In this document: positions 35,501 to 43,446 of the stretch, piece by piece | How positions within the stretch are numbered: position 1 is the stretch's first letter | How the letters are laid out: each line of letters starts with the position of its first letter | Assembly (NCBI GenBank): GCA_902168185.1 | Contig: CABHOV010000039.1 | Location: forward strand, 98,482-162,481 | Direction of reading: 5' to 3' | Length of the DNA stretch: 64,000 nt | DNA from: an uncultured Bacteroides sp. | Lineage (GTDB): Bacteria; Bacteroidota; Bacteroidia; Cytophagales; Cyclobacteriaceae | Notes under the pieces: model-generated | Databases searched by the model: none | Told to the model about the DNA's origin: nothing | The model's input: the letters and a program-made list of their open reading frames with translations, nothing else | Translations under genes and position numbers: made by a program

Positions 35501-35866
35501 AGTATAGAAACAGACGATCGTGGTAATATTACCAATTACGATGAGTTGCAGTTTACACAGAATACGACAACTACTTTCTTACAGGACTGGATTAGTCGTT
35601 ATTATTCGAAGGAAGAAGCAAACCTGGTGAGCCGCTCATATGCTAAACTGAGAGAAGTTATAGTAACCTATAATTTTCCATCTTCTGTACTGGAAAGAAC
35701 ATTTATCAGAAATGCATCCGTATCGCTTGTAGCACGTAATCTTCTGTACTTCGCAGAACGCAAGGACTTTGATATAGATCAATACGGCAATAACCTTTCC
35801 GGTTATTCAACCTTGCAGACGCCAACAACGAGACGTTACGGTATAAACATTAACATCACTTTCTAA
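32549..35866 (+). CDS. SusC/RagA-family TonB-linked outer-membrane transporter
   Basis: A 1105-residue SusC-type transporter. The signal peptide covers about 1-35. A CarboxypepD_reg-like domain follows (about 36-110; TSVSGRITSGEDSSPLPGVNI), then the SusC plug beginning at LSEVVVTALGIEKDK and containing LKGPAASALYGSRGIYGAIQI, then a long barrel ending in RRYGININITF. The next gene, 10 bp downstream, is its SusD partner. No glycoside hydrolase is present; the downstream genes encode phosphoesterases. This suggests uptake of a phosphorus-containing substrate, like the phosphate-regulated SusCD-like systems reported in plant-associated Bacteroidota. Substrate is inferred from context only. Confidence 0.93.
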   Translation: MNKSLLKNSVSLGKRSGRVLLALAAWLFAVCAYAQTSVSGRITSGEDSSPLPGVNILVKGTSAGTISDAEGRYSVAVPSTDATLVFSFVGYISQEVPLAGRSSVDVALATDATQLSEVVVTALGIEKDKAKVGYAVQDVKGSDLVKAREPNPINSLVGKVAGLTVAPSAELLGAPQLYLRGKKPLFVVDGVPIQSDTWNISADDIENYTVLKGPAASALYGSRGIYGAIQITTKRGSKDKRGFSVEFNSSTMVENGFLTIPKVQSEYGPGDHGKYAFGNGKGGGKNDSDYDIWGPKFEGQLIPQYDGEYTPETEYTTTFADGTTYTGNIKPTPWVARGKDNLQRFLQSGIVATNNIAVSTSGDKYDLRFSYSHNYQRGQVPNTDLNADNFNIAAGVDLSPKIRFESNINYNRQYTKNIPDVNYGPNSMIYNIIIWGGADWDVDDMKQVWQPGKEGIQQSYAEYTRYNNPWFLANHWLRGHYKTDVYGYMSLKAELTPGLDLTARTQINTYDILRTEKFPYSATVYGREQAKGDYREDQRQLFENNTDLLLTFNKNLSPDFTLKTSLGANLRTFTYKSSYTTTDYLSVPGLYNFTNSLNPIRAYNFNSTMQVGSGYGYIDLDYQDFISLSLTGRVDKHSTLPTGNNTFFYPSASLSVVLSEKIALPEFISFLKVRGSYARVGGALTTATVAPSYSYSGDGESPLGYGSDYSTPYDGPSFVNTEAYRGGKLFNNIPGAYYSDLLANKDLEPSFSSTWETGLDIKFLQNRLGLDVAYFQSLDGPGIFNKQISETSGYTTIVSTGIKTLRKGWEVTVSGTPIQNTDGFSWNVMVNGSTYKEFLEEIAPGIDRIEASFFNGSVNGNNSFIYKGDRIDKYYAEVFLKDQQGNLINDDSGRPIANPIPQYMGNLNPDLVWGINNKFNYKNFSFSFQFDGRIGGKVVDYIQRQTYRGGRIINTTEGAMGEARYYDYQGVKSWIGPGVSVANGSIETDDRGNITNYDELQFTQNTTTTFLQDWISRYYSKEEANLVSRSYAKLREVIVTYNFPSSVLERTFIRNASVSLVARNLLYFAERKDFDIDQYGNNLSGYSTLQTPTTRRYGININITF

Positions 35867-35876
35867 TTCACGCATC

Positions 35877-37448
35877 ATGAAAAATATACGATATTATATG
35901 GTGATTGCTTTCCTGGTAGTTTTTACACGCTGCCAGGATTTTGAAGAGATCGAAAAGAATCCCAACCAGGCTACTACTGTTCCGCCTTCTCTTTTGCTAA
36001 CGGGTATACAGAATGACATGCTTGAGCAGCCGTGGTCGCTTGAACACCGGTGGAATCAGTACTGGTGCTGTAACTATAATTACTATGGTAACAACGAATA
36101 TAGCTGGACCAATGCTTCACTTAAATTTCAAACGTTGAAAAATGTATTGAAGATGGAAGAAGAAGCGTTGAACACCGGAGCCAGAGCGCTTAATCCATAT
36201 TCTGCACTTGGTAAATTCTTCCGAGCGTATTTCTATGTTAGCATGACGGAACAGGTTGGCGATTTACCGTTGGAGGAATCGTTACAAGGTCTTGATGACA
36301 CTACACCGGTATATGCCAGTCAAAAGGAAATATATATACAGGTATTGGAATGGCTGGAGAGCGCGAACAGCGATTTGGCTACCTTGATTGCAGCCGGTAC
36401 ACCACCACCTACATCGCCACTCGGTGATATACTTTCAGGAGATATATATATGAGCAATAGCCTGGAGTCATGGCAGAAGATTGTGAATTCATTTACGCTG
36501 CGGGTGTTGATCAGCTTGAGTAAAAAAGAAAGTGATGCTGATCTTAATGTAAAGAATCGTTTCAATTCTATAGTTACAAACAACACCAAATACCCGTTAC
36601 TGGGAAGCACGAGCGATAACCTGCAAATTTTTTACAACGGTTCTACCAGTCTGTATCCTTCTAACCCAGGCAGTAAAGGTTTTGATAAAGGCCGCTATAA
36701 CATGGCTGAGACTTATGTAAAGACGCTGACGGATCTTGCAGACCCGCGCGTATTTGTAACCTGTAACCCTGCAGAAGCAAAACTGAAAGCAGGTATAGCG
36801 TTCGATAACTTTGGTGCATACATCGGAGCGAGTTCAGCAGAAAGTCTGGATAATATGTCTTCAAAAGCCGGAAAAGGTGAGTATTCATATGCTAACCAAT
36901 TAAGATACTATGGGACTTTTAGCGGGCCTGAACCAGCCTTGATGCTAGGCTATGTTGAACAATGCTTTACAATAGCAGAAGGGATCAACAGAGGTTGGAC
37001 TTCAGGAGATGCAGAATCATTTTACGAAAATGGTATTATTGCTTCTATGGATTTATACGGTATCAAAGATGGATCGTCTTTGAAAGTTACAAGTGCAGAT
37101 GATGTTGTACTCGGCGAAGTGACCCCGTCTATTACAAATTATCTGAACAGTACCGCTGTTAAATATGCTGGTAACAATACCGCAGGTCTTGAGCAGATAT
37201 TGACTCAAAAGTATCTTGCATTTTTTCAGAACTCAGGATTGGAAGCATACTATAATCAACGGAGAACCGATATACCGGAATTCAGAGAAGGAACCGGAAC
37301 GGGTAACAACGGAGTGATTCCAAAACGATGGCTATATCCGAGTGCAGAGGAAACCACGAACAACGAAAATCTCAGCAAAGCAATTGAAAGTCAGTTTGGC
37401 TCCATGGGCGACAGCAGGAATGCCGAAATATATATTATAAAAGATTAA
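35877..37448 (+). CDS. SusD/RagB-family surface lipoprotein
   Basis: A 523-residue substrate-binding lid lipoprotein that pairs with the SusC protein encoded 10 bp upstream. The signal sequence ends in VVFTRC, giving lipidation at Cys19, followed by an acidic stretch (QDFEEIEKNPNQ) typical of surface export. The helical TPR-like SusD scaffold is seen in NPYSALGKFFRAYFYVSMTEQ and QKIVNSFTLRVLISLSKK. Length is typical of the SusD/RagB 'nutrient-binding lipoprotein' subgroup. A hairpin after the stop codon separates it from the metallophosphoesterase gene. Confidence 0.92.
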   Translation: MKNIRYYMVIAFLVVFTRCQDFEEIEKNPNQATTVPPSLLLTGIQNDMLEQPWSLEHRWNQYWCCNYNYYGNNEYSWTNASLKFQTLKNVLKMEEEALNTGARALNPYSALGKFFRAYFYVSMTEQVGDLPLEESLQGLDDTTPVYASQKEIYIQVLEWLESANSDLATLIAAGTPPPTSPLGDILSGDIYMSNSLESWQKIVNSFTLRVLISLSKKESDADLNVKNRFNSIVTNNTKYPLLGSTSDNLQIFYNGSTSLYPSNPGSKGFDKGRYNMAETYVKTLTDLADPRVFVTCNPAEAKLKAGIAFDNFGAYIGASSAESLDNMSSKAGKGEYSYANQLRYYGTFSGPEPALMLGYVEQCFTIAEGINRGWTSGDAESFYENGIIASMDLYGIKDGSSLKVTSADDVVLGEVTPSITNYLNSTAVKYAGNNTAGLEQILTQKYLAFFQNSGLEAYYNQRRTDIPEFREGTGTGNNGVIPKRWLYPSAEETTNNENLSKAIESQFGSMGDSRNAEIYIIKD

Positions 37449-37451
37449 CTT

Positions 37452-37488
37452 GAGAAACACACCCGGAGTACTGCTTCGGGTGTTTCTC
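37452..37488 (+). terminator. Terminator-like hairpin after the SusD gene
   Basis: GAGAAACAC and CCCG pair with CGGG and GTGTTTCTC around a short loop, with a two-base bulge. The T tract is poor (TTAACT), so read-through into the phosphoesterase genes is possible. Confidence 0.55.
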
Positions 37489-37516
37489 TTAACTAAAAAA
37501 ATAATTGTACGACCCA

Positions 37517-38476
37517 ATGGCAAACCGGAGAGACTTTATTAAAAAAACAGCACTGGCTGGTATGGCTACCAGTATCATTCCTTCATGGTTAAGTGCAAAA
37601 GCTGTAGATGCACCGCTTGGTAAAAATAAAAAGCGTGCGCTTCGTATAGCACACATTACGGATGTACATATGCTCGATCGCGCGAACGCAGAAACATGTC
37701 TCGCTCGTGTGCTTCGTGAGATTAACAAAATGAAGGACAAGCCTGAGTTGATTATCAACACCGGTGACACGGTAATGGATGAGAACAAGCAGACGGTGGA
37801 AACGGTAGAAACTCGCTGGGCCTCCTGGAATAAAGTTGCTAAAGTTGAAAACGGTCTTCCTTTATATAGTGCGATTGGTAATCACGATGTGTGGTATGGC
37901 CCCGATGAGACATTGGATGCTGCCTATAAAAAAGATAAACGCTACGGAAAACAGTGGGTTATTTCTGAATTGAAGTTGCCCAACCGGTATTATGCTTTTG
38001 AAAAGAATGGCTGGAAATTTATAGCGCTGGATAGCATCAACGGCGATCATGGTTATCAACTGGATCAAGAACAATTCACATGGCTGGAAAAAGAGTTGAG
38101 TAAAAATCCTGTGATGCCCGTATGTATCTTTAATCACGTTCCGATTCTTTCGATGGGCGCGTTGTTATACTATACCAAAAGAAAACCGCTTGAAGAAGTA
38201 AAATTCCCGTCAGGCGATATGCATGACGATCACCAGCGTATCAAAGATCTTTTCTTTAAGAACAAGCAGGTTAAGATGGCGCTAAGCGGACATGTACATT
38301 ATGTAGATGCTGTTGAGTACCTGGGTGTAAAATATCTTTGCAACGGAGCAGTATCAGGTAACTGGTGGGGCAATCCGTTGGCGCTCGATGAATTCGCACC
38401 GGTATATGCGATCATTGATCTCTATGAAGATGGATCATCCGATTATAGTCTGGTATACTATGATTCAAAAGTGTAG
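37517..38476 (+). CDS. Exported (Tat-type) calcineurin-like metallophosphoesterase
   Basis: A 319-residue phosphoesterase. The ATG at 37517 gives MANRRDFIKKTALAGM, a twin-arginine signal, so it is probably exported folded with its metals; an in-frame TTG at 37505 is less likely. All calcineurin-type metal motifs are present: ITDVHM, NTGDTV, GNHDVW, FNHVP and GHVHYVD. Family members hydrolyse phosphate monoesters, diesters or cyclic nucleotides. It is the first of three consecutive phosphoesterase genes after SusCD, which implies extracytoplasmic release of phosphate or removal of head groups from the substrate bound by SusD. Confidence 0.88.
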   Translation: MANRRDFIKKTALAGMATSIIPSWLSAKAVDAPLGKNKKRALRIAHITDVHMLDRANAETCLARVLREINKMKDKPELIINTGDTVMDENKQTVETVETRWASWNKVAKVENGLPLYSAIGNHDVWYGPDETLDAAYKKDKRYGKQWVISELKLPNRYYAFEKNGWKFIALDSINGDHGYQLDQEQFTWLEKELSKNPVMPVCIFNHVPILSMGALLYYTKRKPLEEVKFPSGDMHDDHQRIKDLFFKNKQVKMALSGHVHYVDAVEYLGVKYLCNGAVSGNWWGNPLALDEFAPVYAIIDLYEDGSSDYSLVYYDSKV

Positions 38477-38512
38477 TCCTAAAGTATAGTTCCTTACCTG
38501 AATTTTAATTTC

Positions 38513-40393
38513 ATGTTGATTTTTCGGCTGCATCTCCCCGTAGCGATACGCCTGGTGATGTTGGGTAGTATTGTTTTGCTTTTAAATATAGACGTGAAAG
38601 CACAGGAGTGGTGGTTCTGGCCTAAATATACTCTGGGACAGAAAGCCGAGAACTATCCTGGTAATCGCATTGATGAGCCGATTTCATTTAAGCCGTTGGT
38701 AAGTACAGAGACCGTACCACTCGTCTTTCACGGTGAAGAGCCTACGGAAAGACGCGAAGATTTTGTAGATATAGCCAAGCTATCCAAGGGAAGCTTCTCG
38801 ATTGAGTTGTGGGTTGTCAATCACGTCAATCAACCGGTAGGTGTTTTGTCGGCCGTTAAGAGTAAATACGGAAGTGAATCGCCTTCGTGGTTGTTGGGTA
38901 TATATGATCGTAATATTCTCTTTAGTCTTTCTACAGAAGATAACCCATTCTCAAACTTATTAAGCTACGATATAAAATCAGGTGGCTGGAAGCAATACTG
39001 GTATCACATCGTGGCCACCTTTGATGGAAGCACCATGTCGCTCTATGTAAATGGTGAACTTGTGAATTCCATGAAAACAGCGAAGCGTAAAGACTATAAT
39101 GATTATCAGTTAGAAGTAGCATCGTACACCCACAACGAGCCTTACATGGATTTGGGTAATTTACTGAAGATGATGCGGCTCTTGGACAGAGCACTGTCCA
39201 AAGACGAAATCAAGAAGCGATTTGAGGCGTTAAAAACGATGGTAGTGGAAGGAAAGCTTTTTCCGAATACATTTCATTTCAATGCAGGTCCGTATTTGAA
39301 CAACGCTACCACCTCTTCAATAGATATAGTATGGGAAACGGATCGTCCGGCAGACTTTGTTATTGAATATGGACAGCAAGTGCCCATGGATAAGAAGATC
39401 ACCCTGAATACACAAACTATAAATCGTGAAAATATAGTTGCTAAAGAGAGTAATATTTATACCGTAAAGCTTGACAATCTGGATCCTGAAACGCCTTACT
39501 TCTATACTATAAAAGCAAAGGCACGCGATGGTTCAGTAATGGAATCGGGTATACTTACGTTCTCAACGGCAGTAAAAGAAAACAGTTCGTATGCATTTGC
39601 TGTGATAGGGGATACAGAAGCGAGACCTCATATAAATGATCGCGTTTGCAAGATGGTGTGGGAAGAACGTCCTAATTTTTTAATGCTCGTAGGCGATCTT
39701 ACGGACGGAGGAACTGAAGACCACAAGTTTGAATGGAATTACGAATACTTTCAAGGCGTTACACAACTCGCTTCACGTGTGCCTGTCTTTCCGGTAGCAG
39801 GCAATGGTGAAGAAGATCTGTACTGGTATGATCAGTATCACGTTCTGCCAGAACCCGAAGGATACTATTCATACAAGTATGGTAATGCTGAATTTTTTAT
39901 GCTCAACAGTAATCGGCCGGAAGAATTTGCTCCGGGAGAGAAACAGTATATATGGCTGGAAGAACAGTTAAAAAAATCTACAGCTGTCTGGAAATTTGTT
40001 GCGCATCATCACGCCCCCTATTCTGCAGATGAGGATGATTATGGCAATGCCTGGCGTGGTAAAGGAGATTTGGGAGATAAAGCCATTCGCAAGATCGTTC
40101 CCCTATATGAGAAGTATAATGTTAACATGGTTTTCTTTGGGCACTTGCATACATATCAGCGAACGTTGCCCATCCGGAATAATATAATTGATAAACAGAA
40201 TGGGGTGATTTATGTGCAAGGTGGTGGTGGAGGTGGAAACCTCGAGGATTTTGCGCCATCACGCGCATGGTTCAGCGCCAAAACATATAGGGGCCATCAC
40301 TATTTTATAGTGACTGTTCATGGCAACGAACTCAATTTTAAAATGTACGATACGGAAGGAAGACTCAAAGATTACCTGGATTTGAAAAAATAG
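38513..40393 (+). CDS. LamG-domain purple-acid-phosphatase-like protein with altered active site
   Basis: A 626-residue exported protein. A signal-like hydrophobic N-terminus is followed by a LamG/concanavalin-like domain (about 75-245; FSIELWVVNH, then WYHIVATFDGSTMSLYVNG). Next is a fibronectin-like purple acid phosphatase N-domain (about 255-350; SSIDIVWETDRPADFVIEYG) and a metallophosphoesterase domain (about 360-620). Motifs GDLTDGG, AHHHAPY and GHLHTYQRT are intact, but the first motif is GDTE where GDxH/GDxG types are usual, and the catalytic GNHE is GNGE near residue 431. Activity is therefore uncertain; the LamG part suggests binding of a glycan or lipid-linked polymer. It follows the Tat-type phosphoesterase after 36 bp. 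Confidence 0.82.
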   Translation: MLIFRLHLPVAIRLVMLGSIVLLLNIDVKAQEWWFWPKYTLGQKAENYPGNRIDEPISFKPLVSTETVPLVFHGEEPTERREDFVDIAKLSKGSFSIELWVVNHVNQPVGVLSAVKSKYGSESPSWLLGIYDRNILFSLSTEDNPFSNLLSYDIKSGGWKQYWYHIVATFDGSTMSLYVNGELVNSMKTAKRKDYNDYQLEVASYTHNEPYMDLGNLLKMMRLLDRALSKDEIKKRFEALKTMVVEGKLFPNTFHFNAGPYLNNATTSSIDIVWETDRPADFVIEYGQQVPMDKKITLNTQTINRENIVAKESNIYTVKLDNLDPETPYFYTIKAKARDGSVMESGILTFSTAVKENSSYAFAVIGDTEARPHINDRVCKMVWEERPNFLMLVGDLTDGGTEDHKFEWNYEYFQGVTQLASRVPVFPVAGNGEEDLYWYDQYHVLPEPEGYYSYKYGNAEFFMLNSNRPEEFAPGEKQYIWLEEQLKKSTAVWKFVAHHHAPYSADEDDYGNAWRGKGDLGDKAIRKIVPLYEKYNVNMVFFGHLHTYQRTLPIRNNIIDKQNGVIYVQGGGGGGNLEDFAPSRAWFSAKTYRGHHYFIVTVHGNELNFKMYDTEGRLKDYLDLKK

Positions 40394-40482
40394 TAACCGA
40401 CTTCATTTTGCCGTGATCATTATCTAACACAGGTATAAATCTATACTAATCATCAAGTAATACTGTTGTTGCATCTTCGGAC

Positions 40483-41604
40483 ATGTTTAAAAGATTTTTT
40501 CAACTATGTCTGGTGGGTTGTTGCTCCTGTGTCTTTGCGCAGGAGCGCCAGACAGAGAATGTCATCTTGCTAACATTGGATGGTTTCCGTTGGACAGAAT
40601 TATTTGAAGGTGCTGATTCATCTCTTCTCTATAACAAAGAGTTTGTAAAAGATAAAAAAGTTGTTGAACAGTTTTGGGATAGCTCATACGTTGTGCGGAG
40701 AGAAAAACTCTTACCATTCTTCTGGAGTGTTATCGGCAATGAAGGCCAGCTGTATGGAAACCGTAATCTTGGTAATCGTGTCAATTGTGCAAATCCGTAT
40801 TGGTTCTCATATCCCGGCTATAGCGAAATGCTGGTCGGCTTTGTAGACAAGCGTATCCGATCAAATGACAAAATCGAGAATCCCAATTATACCGTGCTTA
40901 ACTATATAGATGAGCAACCTGCATTCAAGGGAAGCGTAGCGGTGTTCTCTACATGGGATGTTATACCTGCCGTTGTACGGGAGCAGTCGTCCGGTATATA
41001 TGCAAATGGTGGAGATGAAGCAGCCACAGCCGATTCACTTTCTGCGCAGGAAAATCTTTTAAATGATTTGCAGCGCGTAGTGAAGAATCCCTATGGTAAT
41101 CGATATGATGCCTTTACGTTCCAGTATGCATTCGAATATCTTAAACGTGCGCGTCCTCATATGCTCTTTATCAGCCTGGATGAAACCGATGAACATGGAC
41201 ATGGTGGACGTTATGATGAATACCTGAAAGCTGCGCACCGTACCGATGAGATGATCGCACGACTCTGGGAATGGATTCAGTCACAACAAGACTATAAAGA
41301 TAGAACGACTCTGCTCATAACCACCGATCATGGTCGCGGTACCGCAGGAAAGAAAGGTTGGAAGAATCATGGCCGTTTGATAACGGGCTCCAGCCAGATG
41401 TGGTTTGCTGTGATAGGGCCGGATACTCCTCCATTGGGAGAAATGAAAAATGAAACACAGTATTTCCAAAAGCAGGTAGCGAAAACTATAGCAGCATTTC
41501 TCGGAGTAGTATATCAGAATGAAGAACCGGTGGGAGAGGTGATTGAAAGGATGTTTACTCCGGACTTGCTTAGCGATAGTCAATTGCCCGGTCACCATCG
41601 GTGA
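40483..41604 (+). CDS. Exported alkaline-phosphatase-superfamily phosphodiesterase/phosphatase
   Basis: A 373-residue member of the alkaline phosphatase superfamily with a signal peptide (MFKRFFQLCLVGCCSCVFA). Metal ligands are seen in LLTLDGFRW (first Asp), DETDEHGHG (Asp and His) and ITTDHGRG (Asp-His). The nucleophile is probably the serine or a neighbouring residue in SYPGYSE, in the place of the NPP-family threonine. Sulfatase formylglycine signature CxPxR is absent, so phosphomono- or diester hydrolysis is more likely than sulfatase activity. It ends the run of three phosphoesterase genes after SusCD. Phosphonate-ester or phosphonoacetate hydrolysis also occurs in this superfamily, so those activities are possible alternatives. 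Confidence 0.85.
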   Translation: MFKRFFQLCLVGCCSCVFAQERQTENVILLTLDGFRWTELFEGADSSLLYNKEFVKDKKVVEQFWDSSYVVRREKLLPFFWSVIGNEGQLYGNRNLGNRVNCANPYWFSYPGYSEMLVGFVDKRIRSNDKIENPNYTVLNYIDEQPAFKGSVAVFSTWDVIPAVVREQSSGIYANGGDEAATADSLSAQENLLNDLQRVVKNPYGNRYDAFTFQYAFEYLKRARPHMLFISLDETDEHGHGGRYDEYLKAAHRTDEMIARLWEWIQSQQDYKDRTTLLITTDHGRGTAGKKGWKNHGRLITGSSQMWFAVIGPDTPPLGEMKNETQYFQKQVAKTIAAFLGVVYQNEEPVGEVIERMFTPDLLSDSQLPGHHR

Positions 41605-41615
41605 TCAGGCAATTG
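41581..41615 (+). terminator. Hairpin overlapping the phosphodiesterase stop codon
   Basis: CAATTGCC (41581-41588) pairs with GGCAATTG (41608-41615), and the inner TCACC pairs with GGTGA. The stop codon lies inside the loop side. It probably ends the SusCD/phosphoesterase transcript and also faces the convergent gene at 41637. Confidence 0.6.
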
Positions 41616-41636
41616 ATATATACATATACTTGGGTT

Positions 41637-42269
41637 TTAATACGGACTCTTTTCAAGTTTACTGCCTTCAGGCAATGTAAACAGTTTGCCATCGAGCGAC
41701 ATTGGCTTTACTTCGGTTGCTACACTTTCCAGAATGAACTGAGGAGTTTCAATACTCATTTTTAGTGGCAACGCTTGTGCCCTAGATATATACTCATAAA
41801 AATTCTCGTATTTGAAGTTTGCGAATGGCTTAGGATCAATCTTGAGTTTTGTACTATAATAATACCTCTGAACTCCGGATTTACAATGGAGTGTTATTTC
41901 ATCACAGGAATGTCCCAACACTACAACGGCATTTTTCTTTGTCTCAACTTTGATCAGTTCATCTGAATTGGTGGCGGCATCAATCCACAACAGAGCTTCA
42001 GAATTTGCAATTTTGTTATACAACTTATTATCCTTCGGAACATAGATTTGCCATTGAAAAAATGTTCCATTCGTGCTGATTTTATACTGGGACCCTTTTA
42101 TGAAATAATCTTGTGTGGTTCCCATCATAGCATTGAACTGCTCATCTGTAACATTGGGAAGTTTGCTTTTGTATTTATTCTGGTAACTAATCTTTCCTTC
42201 AAACGACTGCGCGGATGCTGCTGCAACCACGAAGAGAAATGCAAACAGAATATATAGTCTCTTGATCAT
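41637..42269 (-). CDS. Secreted DUF4412-like/GLPGLI-like protein
   Basis: A 210-residue exported protein with a clear signal peptide (MIKRLYILFAFLFVVAAASA). The mature part begins QSFEGKISYQNKY and contains FIKGSQYKISTNG, a pattern of the DUF4412 / GLPGLI-like secreted beta-sheet proteins of Bacteroidota, whose function is unknown. Two cysteines (in LGHSCDEITLHCKSG) could form a disulfide. It is transcribed toward the phosphodiesterase gene and lies 34 bp downstream of the cyclase-like gene on the same strand. Confidence in family placement is moderate. Confidence 0.7.
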   Translation of the reverse strand: MIKRLYILFAFLFVVAAASAQSFEGKISYQNKYKSKLPNVTDEQFNAMMGTTQDYFIKGSQYKISTNGTFFQWQIYVPKDNKLYNKIANSEALLWIDAATNSDELIKVETKKNAVVVLGHSCDEITLHCKSGVQRYYYSTKLKIDPKPFANFKYENFYEYISRAQALPLKMSIETPQFILESVATEVKPMSLDGKLFTLPEGSKLEKSPY

Positions 42270-42303
42270 AAGTATATATTTTAAGTTGATGATGATGGAA
42301 TTC

Positions 42304-43203
42304 TTAAGCTATACTATTCAGCTTTGCCATAGCCCGCACCGGAAATGTGCCGACTCCTTTGAATTTGGGAGGCACCGCACTGAATGTAAAACCATCTGCA
42401 GGCAGCAACGATAAATTACACAAGTGTTCTACAATGAGTATATCTGCTCCTAATAATGTAGTGTGTACCGGCCGCGTTTTTCCACGGGTATCATCGATGT
42501 TGTGTGAATCAATCCCAACGAGTTTTACGTGGCAATCGCGCAAATAAGCTGCTGCCTCTCTAGTTACGAAGGGATGATTCTCGTAGTAGAATTCTGTATT
42601 CCAATGTGCATCGCCCCAGCCAGTATGGATGAGTACTGCACGATTTCGGATTTCATGATTTTTCAAATGATCAACCGTAACTGCCAGTGTTTCCTTGAAG
42701 GGTACATGAATGACAATGGCAGGGAGATCAGCGAAAGCTTCCAATGCTACTTCTGAAAGATCTTTCCCATTTTCAAATCGGTGAAACGGACAATCTATAT
42801 ATGTACCTGTATTTGTCACCATTTCAATTTTGCCAATCTGAAATTGCGCGCCTTCTTCATAGAATTTTTTGGAGTCTTCACGGCTCAGATAATCGCAGAT
42901 GATAGGAGCAGGGAGTCCTTTATAGGTGACAAGTCCATGTTCTATGGTATGACTGAGATCTACAAATAGACTTTTGCCTGAGTTCTCGTTGAAGGGCTTT
43001 CGTTTATGAGGCTCGGAGATTATTTCTTTATTAAGAATTTTGGTTTCGCCCACCATCAGCAGGCGCATATCATCAACCAAATAGTCGGCAAGTTCCTTGT
43101 CCGTAATGTCATCTCCGGCAATATCCAATCGGAAATCTTCGCCTTTTATGCCGCCTCCGTTCGTGAAATAAATCTCGAAATCAAATTTAACGCGCTTCGT
43201 CAT
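42304..43203 (-). CDS. Cyclase-family protein (kynurenine-formamidase-like) with substituted metal ligands
   Basis: A 299-residue protein. Residues about 78-295 match the cyclase/arylformamidase family (FVDLSHTIEHGLVTYKGLP, then AVLIHTGWGD, then VGIDSHNID). The family metal motif HxGTHxDxPxH reads N-T-G-T-Y-I-D-C-P-F-H at 131-141, so two of the three histidines are replaced by Asn and Tyr while the Asp and last His remain. The N-terminal 75 residues form an extra small domain of unknown type. Activity may be altered or lost. It is divergent from typA across 243 bp and upstream of the secreted protein gene on the same strand. Confidence 0.82.
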   Translation of the reverse strand: MTKRVKFDFEIYFTNGGGIKGEDFRLDIAGDDITDKELADYLVDDMRLLMVGETKILNKEIISEPHKRKPFNENSGKSLFVDLSHTIEHGLVTYKGLPAPIICDYLSREDSKKFYEEGAQFQIGKIEMVTNTGTYIDCPFHRFENGKDLSEVALEAFADLPAIVIHVPFKETLAVTVDHLKNHEIRNRAVLIHTGWGDAHWNTEFYYENHPFVTREAAAYLRDCHVKLVGIDSHNIDDTRGKTRPVHTTLLGADILIVEHLCNLSLLPADGFTFSAVPPKFKGVGTFPVRAMAKLNSIA

Positions 43204-43400
43204 TTTCTTTTTTGAAAAAAAATTGTGATCAGTAATTATAATAAGCCGAATCGGATTTGGCCTTATAATGTTTCATTTAGAGCGAAAATACCTTCACTGA
43301 TGGTAAGGTTCCGCCTGAATTGTAACTCATGTTTCTGTGAATTACCATGTTAAAATTTAAACAGTTGTGAAAGAGGCATGGAGAGTGCAGTAAAAAAGGC

Positions 43401-43408
43401 TATCTTTG
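43401..43408 (+). promoter_or_regulatory. Bacteroidota -7 box of typA
   Basis: TATCTTTG matches TAnnTTTG exactly, 38 bp before the ATG. A clear TTTG -33 element at 19-bp spacing is not seen. Confidence 0.5.
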
Positions 43409-43446
43409 CGCCTCAATTCAAGAAAAAAAGAGGAATTTGACGATTT

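Noticed and set aside
43241..43266. Near-palindrome ATAAGCC...GGCCTTAT between the cyclase-family gene and typA
   Set aside because: Pairing needs an indel and several mismatches; it may be a weak operator but I cannot support a call.
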